A program made the translations under genes and the position numbers. 64,000 bases of DNA, from the NCBI RefSeq assembly GCF_037975245.1, contig NC_092580.1, forward strand, positions 26,621,001 to 26,685,000, in the 5' to 3' direction. Shown here one piece after another: positions 11,905-23,239 of the stretch. The notes under the pieces were generated by a model, which saw only the letters and a list, made by a program, of their open reading frames with translations, was not told where the DNA came from and did not search any database. Source of the DNA: Apostichopus japonicus. Lineage: Eukaryota; Echinodermata; Holothuroidea; Aspidochirotida; Stichopodidae. Numbering within the stretch: position 1 is the stretch's first letter; each line of letters starts with the position of its first letter.

Positions 11905-12257
11905 GAAGACTCGCGCAAAAAGAAACGTCTAATGCCGGTAATCTGACCTAGTTTCGAATGAGGTGTAACAGAAGTGTTAGACACCACCATCGATCCCAGA
12001 AAATACACACACAGCTTGCTACCGTCGGTAATTATACACTAGTGTACAGTCAGTACATGCAGCTGCGGTCAATACCCACAGCACAGTGTATAAACGATAC
12101 AGCGATGGACATCTCAGGTCCAGCTAAATATAACAAGGTTTCAGGTTTCATTACTGTCTGCATTTTGAAGCGTCACGAACAAAACGCCACTTGCAAGCAA
12201 CAGAAAGTTAACTTTTTCAGATGGCCGAATGCGGTTTGGGGCGAGTCTTCAATGCCT
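11905..12257. repeat. Right arm of the widely spaced inverted repeat
   Basis: This is the reverse-complement match to 6893-7240. The short open frame here (11958-12272) reads through the repeat and is not a gene. Confidence 0.7.
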
Positions 12258-12907
12258 TTAACTGGGATATGAGATCAATGGGATCAATGGGATCATTCAG
12301 ATGAATTAGATCAAAGTTGTTTGGTTTTCGTGCTCAGCACCTATCTTGGTTGACTTTTCCTTAAAAAAAGATGATAAAGTTCGGTACAATTGCTTCATCG
12401 TTAAATAGGCGATGTTGGTGTTGTCGATGAGGATTATTACAAAACCGGAAGAAACTGTAGTCGAATGTGACGAAATGTTGTATATTTTGAAAGAAGACGC
12501 TGGATAATTCATTCCTCGGCGGAACGACTTAGAGTCAAGTTAAGGTAGGTAATGTTTCTTTTAATCATATTTTGAAGTATTATAACCGTGCGGTATGCCT
12601 AGATATATACAAGTTTGGATTCAAAAATTCATATTTTTACAAACTGAATTACGAAGTACCGTTGTTCATTATCGTGACGATGAAAAGTCAATTTTTCAAT
12701 TGTTACCGCATGTCACCAATCTGTTATTTCTTATGAATCATTGCAGTGTTCCATTTGGAATGTTACTATTTGCATTTTAACTATAGAGAGCATTATTATT
12801 GAACGTCGTAAATCGAAGAGTCTTAGCCAGAAAGTAGTTCTGTCGTGTTAAGTTAATTTTCAAGTGTCTGTTTCATCAAACGGCCGACACTATTCATGTT
12901 ATTAATC

Positions 12908-12910
<3 letters not shown>

Positions 12911-13001
<91 letters not shown>

Positions 13002-13081
13002 TATATATATACATATATATATATAGTTATATATATATATATACACATATATACATATATATACATATACATATAGATACA

Positions 13082-13158
<77 letters not shown>

Positions 13159-13164
13159 TTATAT
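12911..13164. repeat. (AT)n microsatellite, interrupted
   Basis: About 250 bp of AT dinucleotides with scattered interruptions (attc, atac, atag). The flanks, 12258-12910 and 13165-13690, show no gene. Confidence 0.95.
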
Positions 13165-13730
13165 ATGTCACAGGTCAGGTCACGTTTAAGATGTTTCCTT
13201 TTGTTTAATGACCACCCTGTGAGAAAGTTACATTCTTTTTGCACATATAGATAATTCCACAAGGCTAGTGCCCAGTAAGGTATCTGTATCAATTGTTGAT
13301 CATCTGCATGTTGTTTTACGTAATTTTTAGCTATGCAGGGTACTGTGTTAGCAGGCTTCCTGTAGCGCGTGATGGTTTTTGCGAGAGAGTATTCTCGAGC
13401 TTAGATGTGGGTCTCAGCTCTGGAGGGGGACAGAATTCCACGCTGTTTCGTTAATATGTACATATGTCACAATGTCGAATTTACAGAATCCTAAGAGCAG
13501 TGTCAAAAAATGAAGTTTAATAATATATACAATTCATTTTTACGTATATACTATACTCCAGATAATAATCATTTGTCATTATTGGATCTAAATGTAAAGA
13601 AAATGACTGCAGTTCACAGAGTTTTTTTTTTGCTAAGACTACGACTTGTAGAAAATTATGACGTCCCAAACCAAAAAAAAATTGTTTCGAGCACTCCGTC
13701 ACAGCCATGGGTCACCCTAAGCAGGAATGA

Positions 13731-13943
13731 GTGTTGCTACTTAGTACGTTAATTACGGGTAAAGCATTGGAAGTTTACACAAGGATGTCAGATAACGACT
13801 GTGAGGATTTTGACAAACTTAAAGCTGCCCTCCTGAAGGCTTATGATATGAATCCAAACGGGTTTAGGCGGAGGTTTAGAAGCTCACGACTTGAATCAGC
13901 CGAAACATATGTTCAAATTGTACATAGTAGTCGGGTTATTTGA
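13731..13943 (+). pseudogene. gag: gag fragment of the gypsy element
   Basis: About 65 residues read as a retroelement capsid segment: a 'LxTGKALEVYTRM' helix, then 'DFDKLKAALLKAYDM' and 'GFRRRFR'. This is the pattern of the SCAN-like/Ty3 capsid C-terminal domain, which drives capsid assembly. The frame closes at 13943 without reaching the zinc knuckle, so at least one frameshift or stop intervenes. Confidence 0.7.
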
Positions 13944-14110
13944 CAAGATTGGTTGAGCTCAGTAATTGCGAATTAACTTACGAAATTTTACAAGAATTGA
14001 TAATAACTGAACAATAATTTTATAACATTTGTCATCCAGATCTGAGAGTATTTTTGAAAGAAAGAAATCCCGAAGACTAATGGAAAGGTGCTGTACTGGC
14101 AGATCAGTTT

Positions 14111-14580
14111 GTGAAGTCTCACGGCAATAGGTTAGAAAAGAACAGCGTTCAGGACAAGGGTCAAAAGGGTAGCCTTGGTGGCCAACAAACAAGGGAAAGA
14201 GATTGGAATAGCACAAGAATCGTTACAATTGTGGGCAACCAGGTCATGTTTCAAGGGACCGTAAGAAACCTAAGTCCGCCAATCAAGGAAGGGGACGTAG
14301 TAGCTTTGAAAAAGGGGCTAGTGCGGAAGCTGGAAGGGTTGAGGAAACGGTTGCCACGGGCGAAAACAAAACTCAAAACTGGGCTGAATATGGTGAAGCA
14401 GGTCAAGTGAGACTGGAGGCGGGTGCGGGTAAAGCCAGAAACGCGGTCGTGCCAGTAAACGTTGGTTACGTGGGAAAGCACAAAGTCGAGGTGGTGAGAG
14501 ATACCGGATGTAATACCGTAATACTGTTAGAAGAAATTTTGTCGAAAAGTCAAAGTTCACAGGGCAGGTACTGCCATTAA
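14111..14580 (+). pseudogene. gag zinc knuckle and aspartic protease of the gypsy element
   Basis: Near 14220 one frame gives a CCHC knuckle in which the first cysteine codon has become Arg (RYNCGQPGHVSRDRK; TGT to CGT is the likely change). Near 14500 another frame gives the protease active site 'DTGCNTVILLEE' preceded by 'PVNVGYVGKHKVEVV'. The two lie in different frames, so the link between them is broken. The knuckle would bind the element's RNA; the protease would cut its polyprotein. Confidence 0.7.
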
Positions 14581-14883
14581 AATTACTGGACAGCACAGAT
14601 CGTTAGTTCCCTGATACCAGAGTTCATATCGACACACCCTATTTTGTCTGGATTAGTAAATGCGTTGGTAGTGGACAATCCTTTGCATGATCTATTTATC
14701 GGGAACATAGAAAGTGCTAGGAATGCAAACAATCCAGAGCCAAACTGGCAGCCACTAACAGTTGGGGAAGTACAGGCGTGAAGTGGAGCTGTAAAGACGC
14801 GCGCACAGCAGATAAGACAGGGACGTCCGTTACAGCCGCTTAAATGTAACGGGGCAGTCTGCGCGGCAATCGATAGGAATGAG

Positions 14884-16170
14884 TTGTCAAAGGCGCAGCA
14901 AGAGGAGCAAGAATTTGCTAAGTTTTACAAGTTGGCAAATAACGGGGAGGTAACAGTATCGCGAGGAGGCAGTGAGGTAAAGTACGAAGTTTCTAACGGA
15001 GTACTCTTGAGAAAATTCAAAAGTGCCAAAGTTGAAAATGGAAAGGAATTTAATCAAGTGATTCTTCCAAAAATTCTTCTGGAAAATGTCATAAGCGTAG
15101 CGCATGATGCTCCCTTATCAGGGCACCTAGGAGCAAAGAAACCCGCTGAAAGGGTAACGAGTAACTTCTAGTGGCCTGGTGTGTAGCGCGACATTTGTCA
15201 ACGAACGGTGTCCGAATGCTCTGTACCCAAGGTTCCTCTAGTGAAATGCTCCATATTGATACACCTTTTCATGGAGTCGAGATAGATTTATTGGGGCCCC
15301 TTGCTCCAATTACCGATTGCAGAAATAGATACATTCTTACACTGGTTGATTTCGCCACTATGTTTCCCGAAGCCGTTGCGCTTCCCAGCGTAGAGACTGA
15401 GCGCGTCGCGGAAGCACTTTTAGAAATTTTTAGCAGAGTAGGAATCCCCAACGAAATTCTAACAGACATGGATAGTCAGTTTACGGTAGACCTCATGCAT
15501 GAGATAAGCCGCTTCTTGCGTATTAAATCAATTAACAACGTCGCCCTACCACCCGATGTGTAACGGCTTGGTAGAGAAATTCAACGGAACCCTCAAGAGA
15601 ATGATTAAAAGACTGTGTGCTGAGAGACCAAAAGATTGGGATAGATTTGTACCGACAGTGCTTTTTACGTATAGGGAGGTCCCGCAGGAAATGGCTAGGG
15701 TTCTCCCCATTCGAGATGCACAATGGTAGAACCGTCAGAGGTACAGTAAGAATTCTGATGGAGTTGTGGACCCGTGATCTTAAAGAGGAGGAGGTCAAAA
15801 ACACTTATCAATATGTAGTAGACTTGAGGAATAGATTGTAGCAGACTTGCAAGGTTGCTAAGGGAGAATTGCGTACAGCTTCTGCTAGACATAAAGAATA
15901 TTATGGTACAAGAATTAGAGACAGAAAATTCAAACCGAACAATAAGGTGCTAATATTATTGCCGACCGACAATAATACGCTGACAATGCAGTGGCGAGTA
16001 GCATTTGTGGTTAAAAGTAAGGTCGGTGAAAACGACTACAGGCTTGAGGTGAACGGAGAGGATAAGACTTTCCATGCAAACTTACTCAAGAGACTCGTAG
16101 ATCGTCTTGAAAGTGCTGGTTGTGCCGAAGTAGCATCGGCCGGGGAGATCCTCAAAAGTACGGGTGCTCA
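14884..16170 (+). pseudogene. Integrase of the gypsy element
   Basis: 14884-15200 carries the HHCC zinc domain (HDAPLSGHLGAKK, then a broken 'C..C' part). 15260-15560 carries the rve core with both Asp positions ('VEIDLLGPL' and 'ILTDMDSQF'). The Glu motif ('NGLVEKFNGTLKRM') follows near 15565 in another frame. 15869-16170 looks like the C-terminal domain ('RKFKPNNKVLILLPT', then 'VGENDYRLEV'). At least three frame changes show it is dead. The enzyme would insert the element's cDNA into host DNA. Confidence 0.85.
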
Positions 16171-16234
16171 TTGTTTAATGGTTGAGGAGAACGGTGTGGC
16201 GGTGATGTGGAGTTAGAAATGGTCATGCCGCCTA

Positions 16235-16775
16235 ATGATGCAAATGGATGCTCACATATCTAAAAACCTGAGCGATGCCCTGCAAAACGAAATGACACTG
16301 TTGTTATCTCAATATCATGGTGTTTCAACTGATAAACCTGGTGTTACTAATCTTATTCAATATACATTACCTCTTTCATCACAGGACCCAGTAAGAAGTA
16401 AGCCATATCCGCTACCAGTTAGTACGCAAGCAACCATGGAAAAGGAGGTGGACACTATGCTCAAGTTAGGCGTAATCGAGTCGCCAGAATTCGCGTACGC
16501 TTCTCCCATAGTCCTAGTTAGAAAAAGGATGGCACGAATCTATCCAAGACCAATTCCTTGCGCAGACGATCATATGGCTAAGATTGCCGGAGGTAAGGTG
16601 TTCTCGAAAATTAACCTTACGAAGAGATACTGGTAAATTCCAGTTGCGCAAGAGGATTGCTGTAAAACCGCCTTCGTTACCTATCACGGCTTGTACCAAT
16701 TTGTGGTGATGCCATTTGGTGTAATTAATGCGTGGGCTGTTTTCACACGCATGATGCGAAAGTTACTAAACCGCG
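16235..16775 (+). pseudogene. Reverse transcriptase (N-terminal half) of the gypsy element
   Basis: The reading 'YPLPVSTQATMEKEVDTML', 'GVIESPEFAYASPIVLVRK', 'GGKVFSKINLTKRYW' and, after a stop, 'KTAFVTYHGLYQF', 'MPFG' is the standard Ty3/gypsy RT start through palm motif A. About 20 residues normally present between 'VLVRK' and the 'YPRPIP' segment are missing. The RT breaks off after 'FTRMMRKLL', where the inverted segment begins. Confidence 0.85.
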
Positions 16776-17036
16776 GCCCGAGACGGTGACTGGTTTTACG
16801 AGTCCATCGCCAACCACGTGACCTAAGAACTCTACAGACCTTTGCCCGAAAAGAACATTTAGTTGGGCGCGCTGTGAGACTCGCGGCGCGCAGCCTCTGA
16901 AGCACCCTTCACACTAAATCTACATGGCTATGCCAGTCTGCCGTATACACTCGTATATCATCGATGTAGTTCACTACGTTAGGCAAGCCGCTTAGTAACT
17001 TTCGCATCATGCGTAAAGCTCATTATAGTACGGGAA
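16748..17036 (-). pseudogene. Inverted continuation of the gypsy reverse transcriptase
   Basis: Read on the minus strand from 17036, the sequence resumes at the same 'MMRKLL' point, continues through the catalytic 'YIDD' motif ('NVVNYIDDIRVYT') and goes on to 'LTARPTKCSF', then the canonical 'GHVVGDGLVKP' block in a shifted frame. The 22-bp word at 16748-16769 recurs inverted at about 16998-17019. The downstream half of the RT is therefore flipped relative to the upstream half. Confidence 0.8.
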
Positions 17037-17392
17037 CCTAGGGTGTTTTCAAGTTACATCCTTAACGAAATCGGCAATGTTGTATACAACACTCAGGCCC
17101 ATACACAGAGTTGTGGGTGCAAGGAAGGGGAGGGGTGGGATGGTAAGATATCGATTTGTGTCCTGGGGAGGGGTCTTCTTAAGTCTGTGACCTATCTGTG
17201 ATGAGTTCAAAAATATTTTTGTTTGTTAATAACAACCCTGAGGTAGCTGGAAGATAACCCCCTCCCCTGCCCCCTAAACCCCGTTGTGATGGCCATGCGT
17301 GAAGCAAATATTCATTGTTTAGACACATGGCATTCCAGGTAATTCCAGTGATAAATGATCGTTTTTTCTAATTATGAAATTTTTCTTAATAG

Positions 17393-17612
17393 ACCAAAAG
17401 TGGTTCAAATAAGAAAAGATATATTAGAAAGATATCCTCCTGCAAACATACAAGAACCAAAAACAAAGCCCCCAAAAAGGGGAAGAAAAATAAAGCAAAT
17501 AGGACAGAGCAGGTTGCAATATGCTAGAGTTTTTGTCTCATCACGTTTCTCACTCTTTAAACTACGTCATTCTTGTAGAGATAGGTTTGTTCAAAGAAAT
17601 TTGATTAAGTAA
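17393..17612 (+). CDS. Possible isolated exon, basic protein, unknown
   Basis: A pyrimidine-rich run and AG (17391-17392) precede an open frame of about 70 codons rich in Lys/Arg/Pro. It includes 'KRGRKIKQ', vaguely like the basic linker of some transposases. I cannot name it. No start codon, donor or neighbouring exon is evident, and it may simply be a repeat remnant. Confidence 0.15.
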
Positions 17613-19338
17613 AAATCAAAACTTGAAATTGCATGATAGTCACAAACATAATATTCTGCATCTCTATCAGACTGGGCAAAGAGTGAAAAAATGATTATAC
17701 ATGGGAAAATTCATGAGGAAATTTAACTGGAATGATGACTCTCCCTTTGTAGCCCTGAGGCAACTAAATAAAATTGATGCTTTTTAGAGCATCCTTCAAG
17801 CGGGGAGGTTTGACTTAATTAGAATGATATACTACTGTCACTCTTCTTCAAACAATATGTACTTGAAAACCCTCATAATCCACAGGAAGAACAGCCTCTT
17901 TGGCGTTTGGTAAACCTCAATAAAACCATGCAGAAGTTTCCCTATAGAATTCCCCCTTGAACTGCTTCCCACAAAAAGTAGGATTACCTGTTTAATGCTT
18001 TAATGTGAAACTTGATACCGACAAAAGTTTAATCTGAATGGTAAATTAAATGGCTGATTGTCATGTATCCAACGGGTTTGTCCTTAAGACTTACACATAA
18101 CTCCATAACAGCAAACGTTACATAAGAAGCAGACTATGTTCGGTTATATGTTTTCTCTATGAGAAGTTATCTTGAACACAATTTCCAGAACCAAGAAACA
18201 CGCCTTCGTATTTGTTATTTTATGAAGTAATGAGGTGATAAAGAATTTCGAGCGTCACATCGCGTCAACTTGAAATGCAAAATATATGGATTTCCACCGA
18301 ACAAATGGCAGTGTAAAGTCAATGGCCTGTCTTTGCTTAAACGTGTAGCAGCCGACGAAATTTTCTCTCATGATATGTTAGAGTGAAAGACAGGATTATT
18401 GTCGGCAACAAGTTAACTGCCAAGAAAATTGTCTACATTTGTTTAACAAAATAAACTGTGTCTGCTTCAGTGAAACAGGTCCAGTAAAAACTCTTTTTGG
18501 GGATGTAGACCAAATGAAGACAATTGTCTGGCTATATGCCACTTAAGAACCAGAGGTGGGATCTTTGCAAGTAAATATAGGAAAAGAAACATTTACAGAT
18601 AGACTTATTAATGGGAACTACACCTGCAAAGATTTACAATACACTTTCTCGGTTCTCACCTACCTTCATGACATTTCTGTATGCTTTATACTTATGTGGA
18701 AATAGTTATACTCAAACAAAGCAGTGTTGAACATTCTGCCATGCACTATCAGTTGTTTGCATGATACAAATAACAGATATGGTGCCATTCATTATTGGCA
18801 CTAACTACAGAAAATTATGAAATGTTTTAGATATGTTTACCTCATTACATAAGTAATGAAATTAGAAGTTGATGCTGCAGTCTTGTCAGGCACTGCCTCT
18901 AATAGTCTCAGGCCACTTTAAATAGAAGTCAGACAGTGTTATTATGTACAGTCGCTGGCAGCTATCACTGGCAGTGGACCATTAAGATCAACACCAACCT
19001 GTTAAGAAAGAAGACAGCAGTTACGTGTTAATTTATAAAACATGTACAAGTTGCAGGCTTTGCTTTGACTGTTGTTCTATTTCATTGCTTCATTTTGTAC
19101 ACAGATCTAGATAAAAAAAAAAATAGTGGACTATCTGATAGAAACAGGGTATTGGTGGATTTAGGCCAATTATTTTTACCTTGCATACATGAAAATGTAA
19201 CTCAATCCATACTATACCTTATATTTACAATCGCTTAAACCACTAAACCAGAAAAGTGGTACGTCCACTTTTTCCAACTTACAATTATATGCCTATATTG
19301 ATGGTTGCTCTGCAGTTATGCAGTTGCTCTGCAGTGGC
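17613..19338. other. Gene-free stretch
   Basis: AT-rich sequence without a convincing frame, RNA or repeat. Confidence 0.4.
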
Positions 19339-19575
19339 TTAAAGGTATGCTGTATTGGCCCTAAATATGCCAGATTTTCAATTTGGTCAAACTTCTTAAA
19401 GTATGTTTATTACTACCCTGGAGGAAATTTACCTCACTGGGACATTCAATCAGCTAGTGTCATCATTTAGAATGTCTGGCACAATTTAAAGGGTTATTAC
19501 CCCCAGGAAAGTACTTTGGAAAACTTCTTACAATTAAAGTGACCAAAATTTAGGGCCTATACAGGCTACCTATAA
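19339..19575 (+). mobile_element. TTAA-ended MITE (237 bp)
   Basis: The left end TTAAAGGTATGCTGTATTGG and the right end (reverse-complemented TTATAGGTAGCCTGTATAGG) form a terminal inverted repeat of about 20 bp. Internal words 'ccctggaggaaattt' and 'tgggacatt' match the copies at 46191 and 6134. Non-coding. Confidence 0.75.
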
Positions 19576-20860
19576 ACTGGTAAATTTTCAATTTGTCCAG
19601 ACAGAGTGACTTTATCTAAAGTTAATCTTCACTGCATGCTGCGGACAACCTGTACAATTAGAACAGTTTGAGAATTAACCCGTTTCCATAATCCAGTTAC
19701 AGGAATGCTTTGGTGACTTGTTCGTAGGTCTACAGGACAATGACGCTTTGACATCCTTTTGACCATACCTTGTTACATCAACGTTGATAGTTTTCCAACA
19801 GAATCTCGACAAATTCTGTTGTCTGGTTTATCTATGTCAAGATGAGCACCTTCAAAGAGATAAGAAAATTCATGATCAAGGAGATATCATGTTTTTTTTT
19901 GTCCCCCCCCCCCTCCCCCTCCAAAAAAACCCCCACAATTATATGGGCTTCAGGATTGGTAATTCTAGCTAAAGTGCCACTAAATTTGAATTACATCTCT
20001 ATATCAGTGTTTGAAATGGAATATTTCTATTATTGTACATATTGCATGGCCACTATTGGGGTATAGATGTTTATGCAGTTTTCTTCTACAGTGAGGTTTG
20101 GCATGTAGTGAATATGGCACACCTAAAAAATACTATCTGGCCTTCAATATCTTACCAACCAAATTAATGACATGAATATGTTACGTACATTATTAGTGCC
20201 ACTTTCCTCTAGAAATAGGCTACGCCATAGTCCATTAGTTGCATGTTATATTGTCGCATGCATGCAGACCAGACTATCTCTGTAAGCTTTAGCATGATTT
20301 GGTTATGATTGTTAACTTCTATGAAAGGCAGAGCGATAAAATGTGGAAATTTATGATATTTCCCCCAAAATTCATACAATAACAACTTTGCTCAAGCATA
20401 GAACTGATTATAATGTTGCATAAGCAATTGCTTGACTTTTGGGAATGAGTTTTTAAAACTAACCAAACGTGGTAAAAGAATATCATGAATTGTGCACCAA
20501 TCAGGCCTATAGAGGCCTGGTTATATTTTAACTGTGGAATGGCCGTTCGCCATTCAACAACCATAGGCATAGTGTGTATCCTATACTGTAAGTTACAGAC
20601 ATTACCTTAGGTGCCAGTAGTGCTATGAGCTGCCTCGATTTGAGAAGCCCTAGATAGCAAAACCTTCCTTCAATTTCGGTATGCAAGAGTTCCATTTTCA
20701 GCCAGTCTGAAAAACTTACCTTTTTTCCGTAAGATCTTTCTCTGTTTTATTTTTTGTGTGAAACCACTTGGATAGCTCTCATCTTTTAGAATATCGGCAA
20801 TTTGTCTCACGTTTTTAGTTGTCGCACGTATGGCAAGCCGTTTTAACATTTACCTCGGAA
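19576..20860. other. Gene-free stretch
   Basis: Only short frames are open here. A C-run with A-run lies at 19903-19934. No family was recognised. Confidence 0.4.
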
Positions 20861-21143
20861 TTCGACTTAAGTCGAATGCATTTCACTTAAGTGGAATGCA
20901 TTCCAATTAAGTGAAATTGTATTCCACTTAAGTGGAATACAATTCCACTTAAGTGGAATTCAATTTCACTTAAGTGGAAATGGACATTTCTATTTCACTT
21001 AAGTGGAAATGCATTTCCACTTAAGTGGAATACAATTCTACTTAAGCTAAATAGCCCATCTATTTCACTTAAGTGGAATACAATTCCACTTAAGTGAAAT
21101 GCATTTCCACTTAAGTGAAATACAATTCCACTTAAGTGGAATG
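20861..21143. repeat. Array of 13 palindromes around CTTAAG
   Basis: Thirteen near-perfect 16-bp palindromes (consensus TTCCACTTAAGTGGAA; variants TTTCACTTAAGTGGAA and TTCGACTTAAGTCGAA) follow each other. They are mostly 20-22 bp apart, separated by 'tgca', 'taca' or a few other bases. Each is its own inverted repeat, so the array can fold in many ways. It abuts the 3' side of a decayed non-LTR element. Confidence 0.95.
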
Positions 21144-21169
21144 CAAACATCAAAATGACCCTAGAAAAT

Positions 21170-22800
21170 ATGAGTAACAGTGGGAGATGACCGGATAGTT
21201 TGAGGGATATTGTTCCAGAGTTTTGGTACTTGCATGCTGAATGATCCGGCACCATACTTTCTGATTCTCCTGGGAACATCAAGACGAAGAACATCCATCG
21301 ATGATCGGAGTCCCTCCCTTGATGGTGTGCATATGGAGATGTATTCGGAGGGGTAAGTGGGTGCAAGACCATTTAGGGACTGCAGATGTACAAAAGTGTC
21401 TTGAAAACAATCCGCTGTCTATTGGAAGCCACTTGAGAGTAGTCAACAGTTCGGATGCAGAATGAATTTGGGCACTTGAAAGATTATCCGAGCGGCTTTT
21501 TTTCTGCAGTCGTTGCCATCGCAAGATGTCAGTCCTCTTGCATCCAAGAATGAGGGAGTTTTCATAGTCAAATTTGCAAGAACAAGGCACGCATGATGGT
21601 AATGCAGGTATCTTGATTTATTAAGCTCCGGATTCTTGATATGTTCCACAAAAAGATGTTCAATAACTTGCTTAAAGATGTAACATGTGCCGACATGGCC
21701 ATTGCAGAGTAGAAAACAATACCCAAATTCCTGATTGTTGAAGATGGTGATATTTCAGTGGTTCCAATGCATATTGTGGTTCCAGAAAGACCAGGCATTA
21801 TGTGGGGTGGTAAGGCAATAAACATATTCATTGAGTTTGACTTTATTTTGAGTTATCCAATTCCGAATCTCTGCAGCACAACATGACAACTTGAAGATGA
21901 TACTCGCAGCTTCACCAGGTATCTTTGGATCAAAGGTATCGTGCACTTGTATGTCATCTGCATATATGTAAAACATGTAGCCATGTCGACGAATGATTGT
22001 AGCTACATGCTGAGCATACTTTGTAAAACCCCGTAGACCAATAATGGATCCTTTGGGAAGACCATGTTCAAGGGTAAATCGATCCGACATCTCTCCACTG
22101 ATACAAACTCTGAAATTGGGACCAGTCATATAGGGTTTGAACCACTGGAGTGCTGTGACTTTGATACCAAAGTCATGTTCAAACTGGTGGAAGAGTATCA
22201 CATGGTCAATGATATCAAAGGCAGCAGACAAACCCAGTATGCCCAAGAAGGCGGCGTGATACTTGTCCAGTGCACGGGTGATATCGTCTTTAGGGTGGCA
22301 TACTCCTATTATAGTCTTTATCCATAATTGGGTAAATTGAGGCAATTTTAGACCCCTTTAGGCCTCCCAGGTTTACAAGTGACGAAAACTTCCGGCTCGG
22401 ATAGCAAAATATCTACATGGTCATGATACCAAAAACAATGATGATGCCATGAAAGGCCAATTTGTCAGCTATCCGGTGATGGGTAGCGTTTAGCTAGTGA
22501 CAACTTCTATCTAGACTTAAAGACCACATTACTTTTGTGATTTAGTGTGTAAGTCAATGGGCTTTTAATGGGCGTATGCTACCTTCTTTGAACAGCCTGC
22601 GCAGAGCCGTTTCAGTGCTGTGCTTGGTCTTATACGCAGACTGAAAGACTTCATTAAGACCGTTCCTCTCCATATGCTCATTGAACTGGGAAATCACAGC
22701 CTTCTCGATCACTCTGCCAATAAAACTGATGTTGGATACTCGGGCTGGCCTGTAGTTCTGTAACTCATTCCTATCAAGATTAAGTACAATGTGGCGAAGG
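21170..22800 (-). mobile_element. CR1/L2-like retrotransposon remnant
   Basis: Minus-strand pieces in more than one frame read as a non-LTR RT. They include 'NYRPARVSNISFIGRVIEK' and 'FQSAYKTKHSTETALRRLF' (22800-22560), then 'GLSAAFDIIDH' (motif A), 'GLPKGSIIG' (usually GVPQGSVLG) and the catalytic 'YADD' at 21953-21964. Degraded thumb and C-terminal parts continue to about 21170. The gap at 22346-22553 does not fit the RT and is probably an insertion. The endonuclease is missing, so this is a dead, 5'-truncated copy. Confidence 0.8.
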
Positions 22801-22903
22801 CTCCCGCAGAAACGGGAGCCACCGGAAAACGGGGGCCTTCGGCTCCCAGTTGAGGCTCCAAGGGGGGGGGGCAGAAGATGAAGTGGCACGGTATTTATTA
22901 CTT

Positions 22904-23232
22904 TTACACACACACACACACTGGGGTAATAGGGAGGCATATCTGGCATCGAGGAATTCTGACCTGAAGCATTCTACGCCAAACCCACAACTCAAGTGAT
23001 TCTATTTTCTTCATGTCATTCTGTTTAAATGCCCAACTTTCTGCACCATAGAGGGCTACACTCCACACGAGAGATTTCACCAGCTGTTCCTTCAGTTTCA
23101 GGCTGATCTCTTTTGCTTTCCACAATTCAATTAGTTGGCTGGCGGCATCCCTTGCATTTGCTAACCTAGTACAAATCTCTGGTGTAGAGTCTCCATCAAT
23201 CCTTACCATTAAGCCAAGGTATTTGAAGCGGT
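22904..23232 (-). mobile_element. RTE/L1-type retrotransposon C-terminal fragment
   Basis: The reading 'FKYLGLMVRIDG', 'EICTRLANARDA', 'LVKSLVWSVALYGAESW' and 'LELWVWRRMLQV' is the usual post-palm segment of RTE/L1-like endonuclease-reverse transcriptases. It is wedged between a CR1/L2-like and a Penelope-like fragment. An (AC)n run lies at 22908-22921. Confidence 0.8.
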
Positions 23233-23239
23233 CTACCTG

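Larger units (their letters stand above)
13690..17036 (+). mobile_element. Decayed Ty3/gypsy retrotransposon, Gmr1-type order
   Basis: Domain order on the plus strand is gag, CCHC zinc knuckle, aspartic protease, integrase, then reverse transcriptase. Integrase before RT is the reverse of ordinary Ty3/gypsy elements. It is the order described for the Gmr1 group of deuterostome gypsy elements. Every domain is broken by stops and frameshifts. I could not find LTRs, a primer-binding site or RNase H, so the element is truncated or its ends have decayed. Its 3' part carries a small inversion (16748-17036). Confidence 0.85.
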
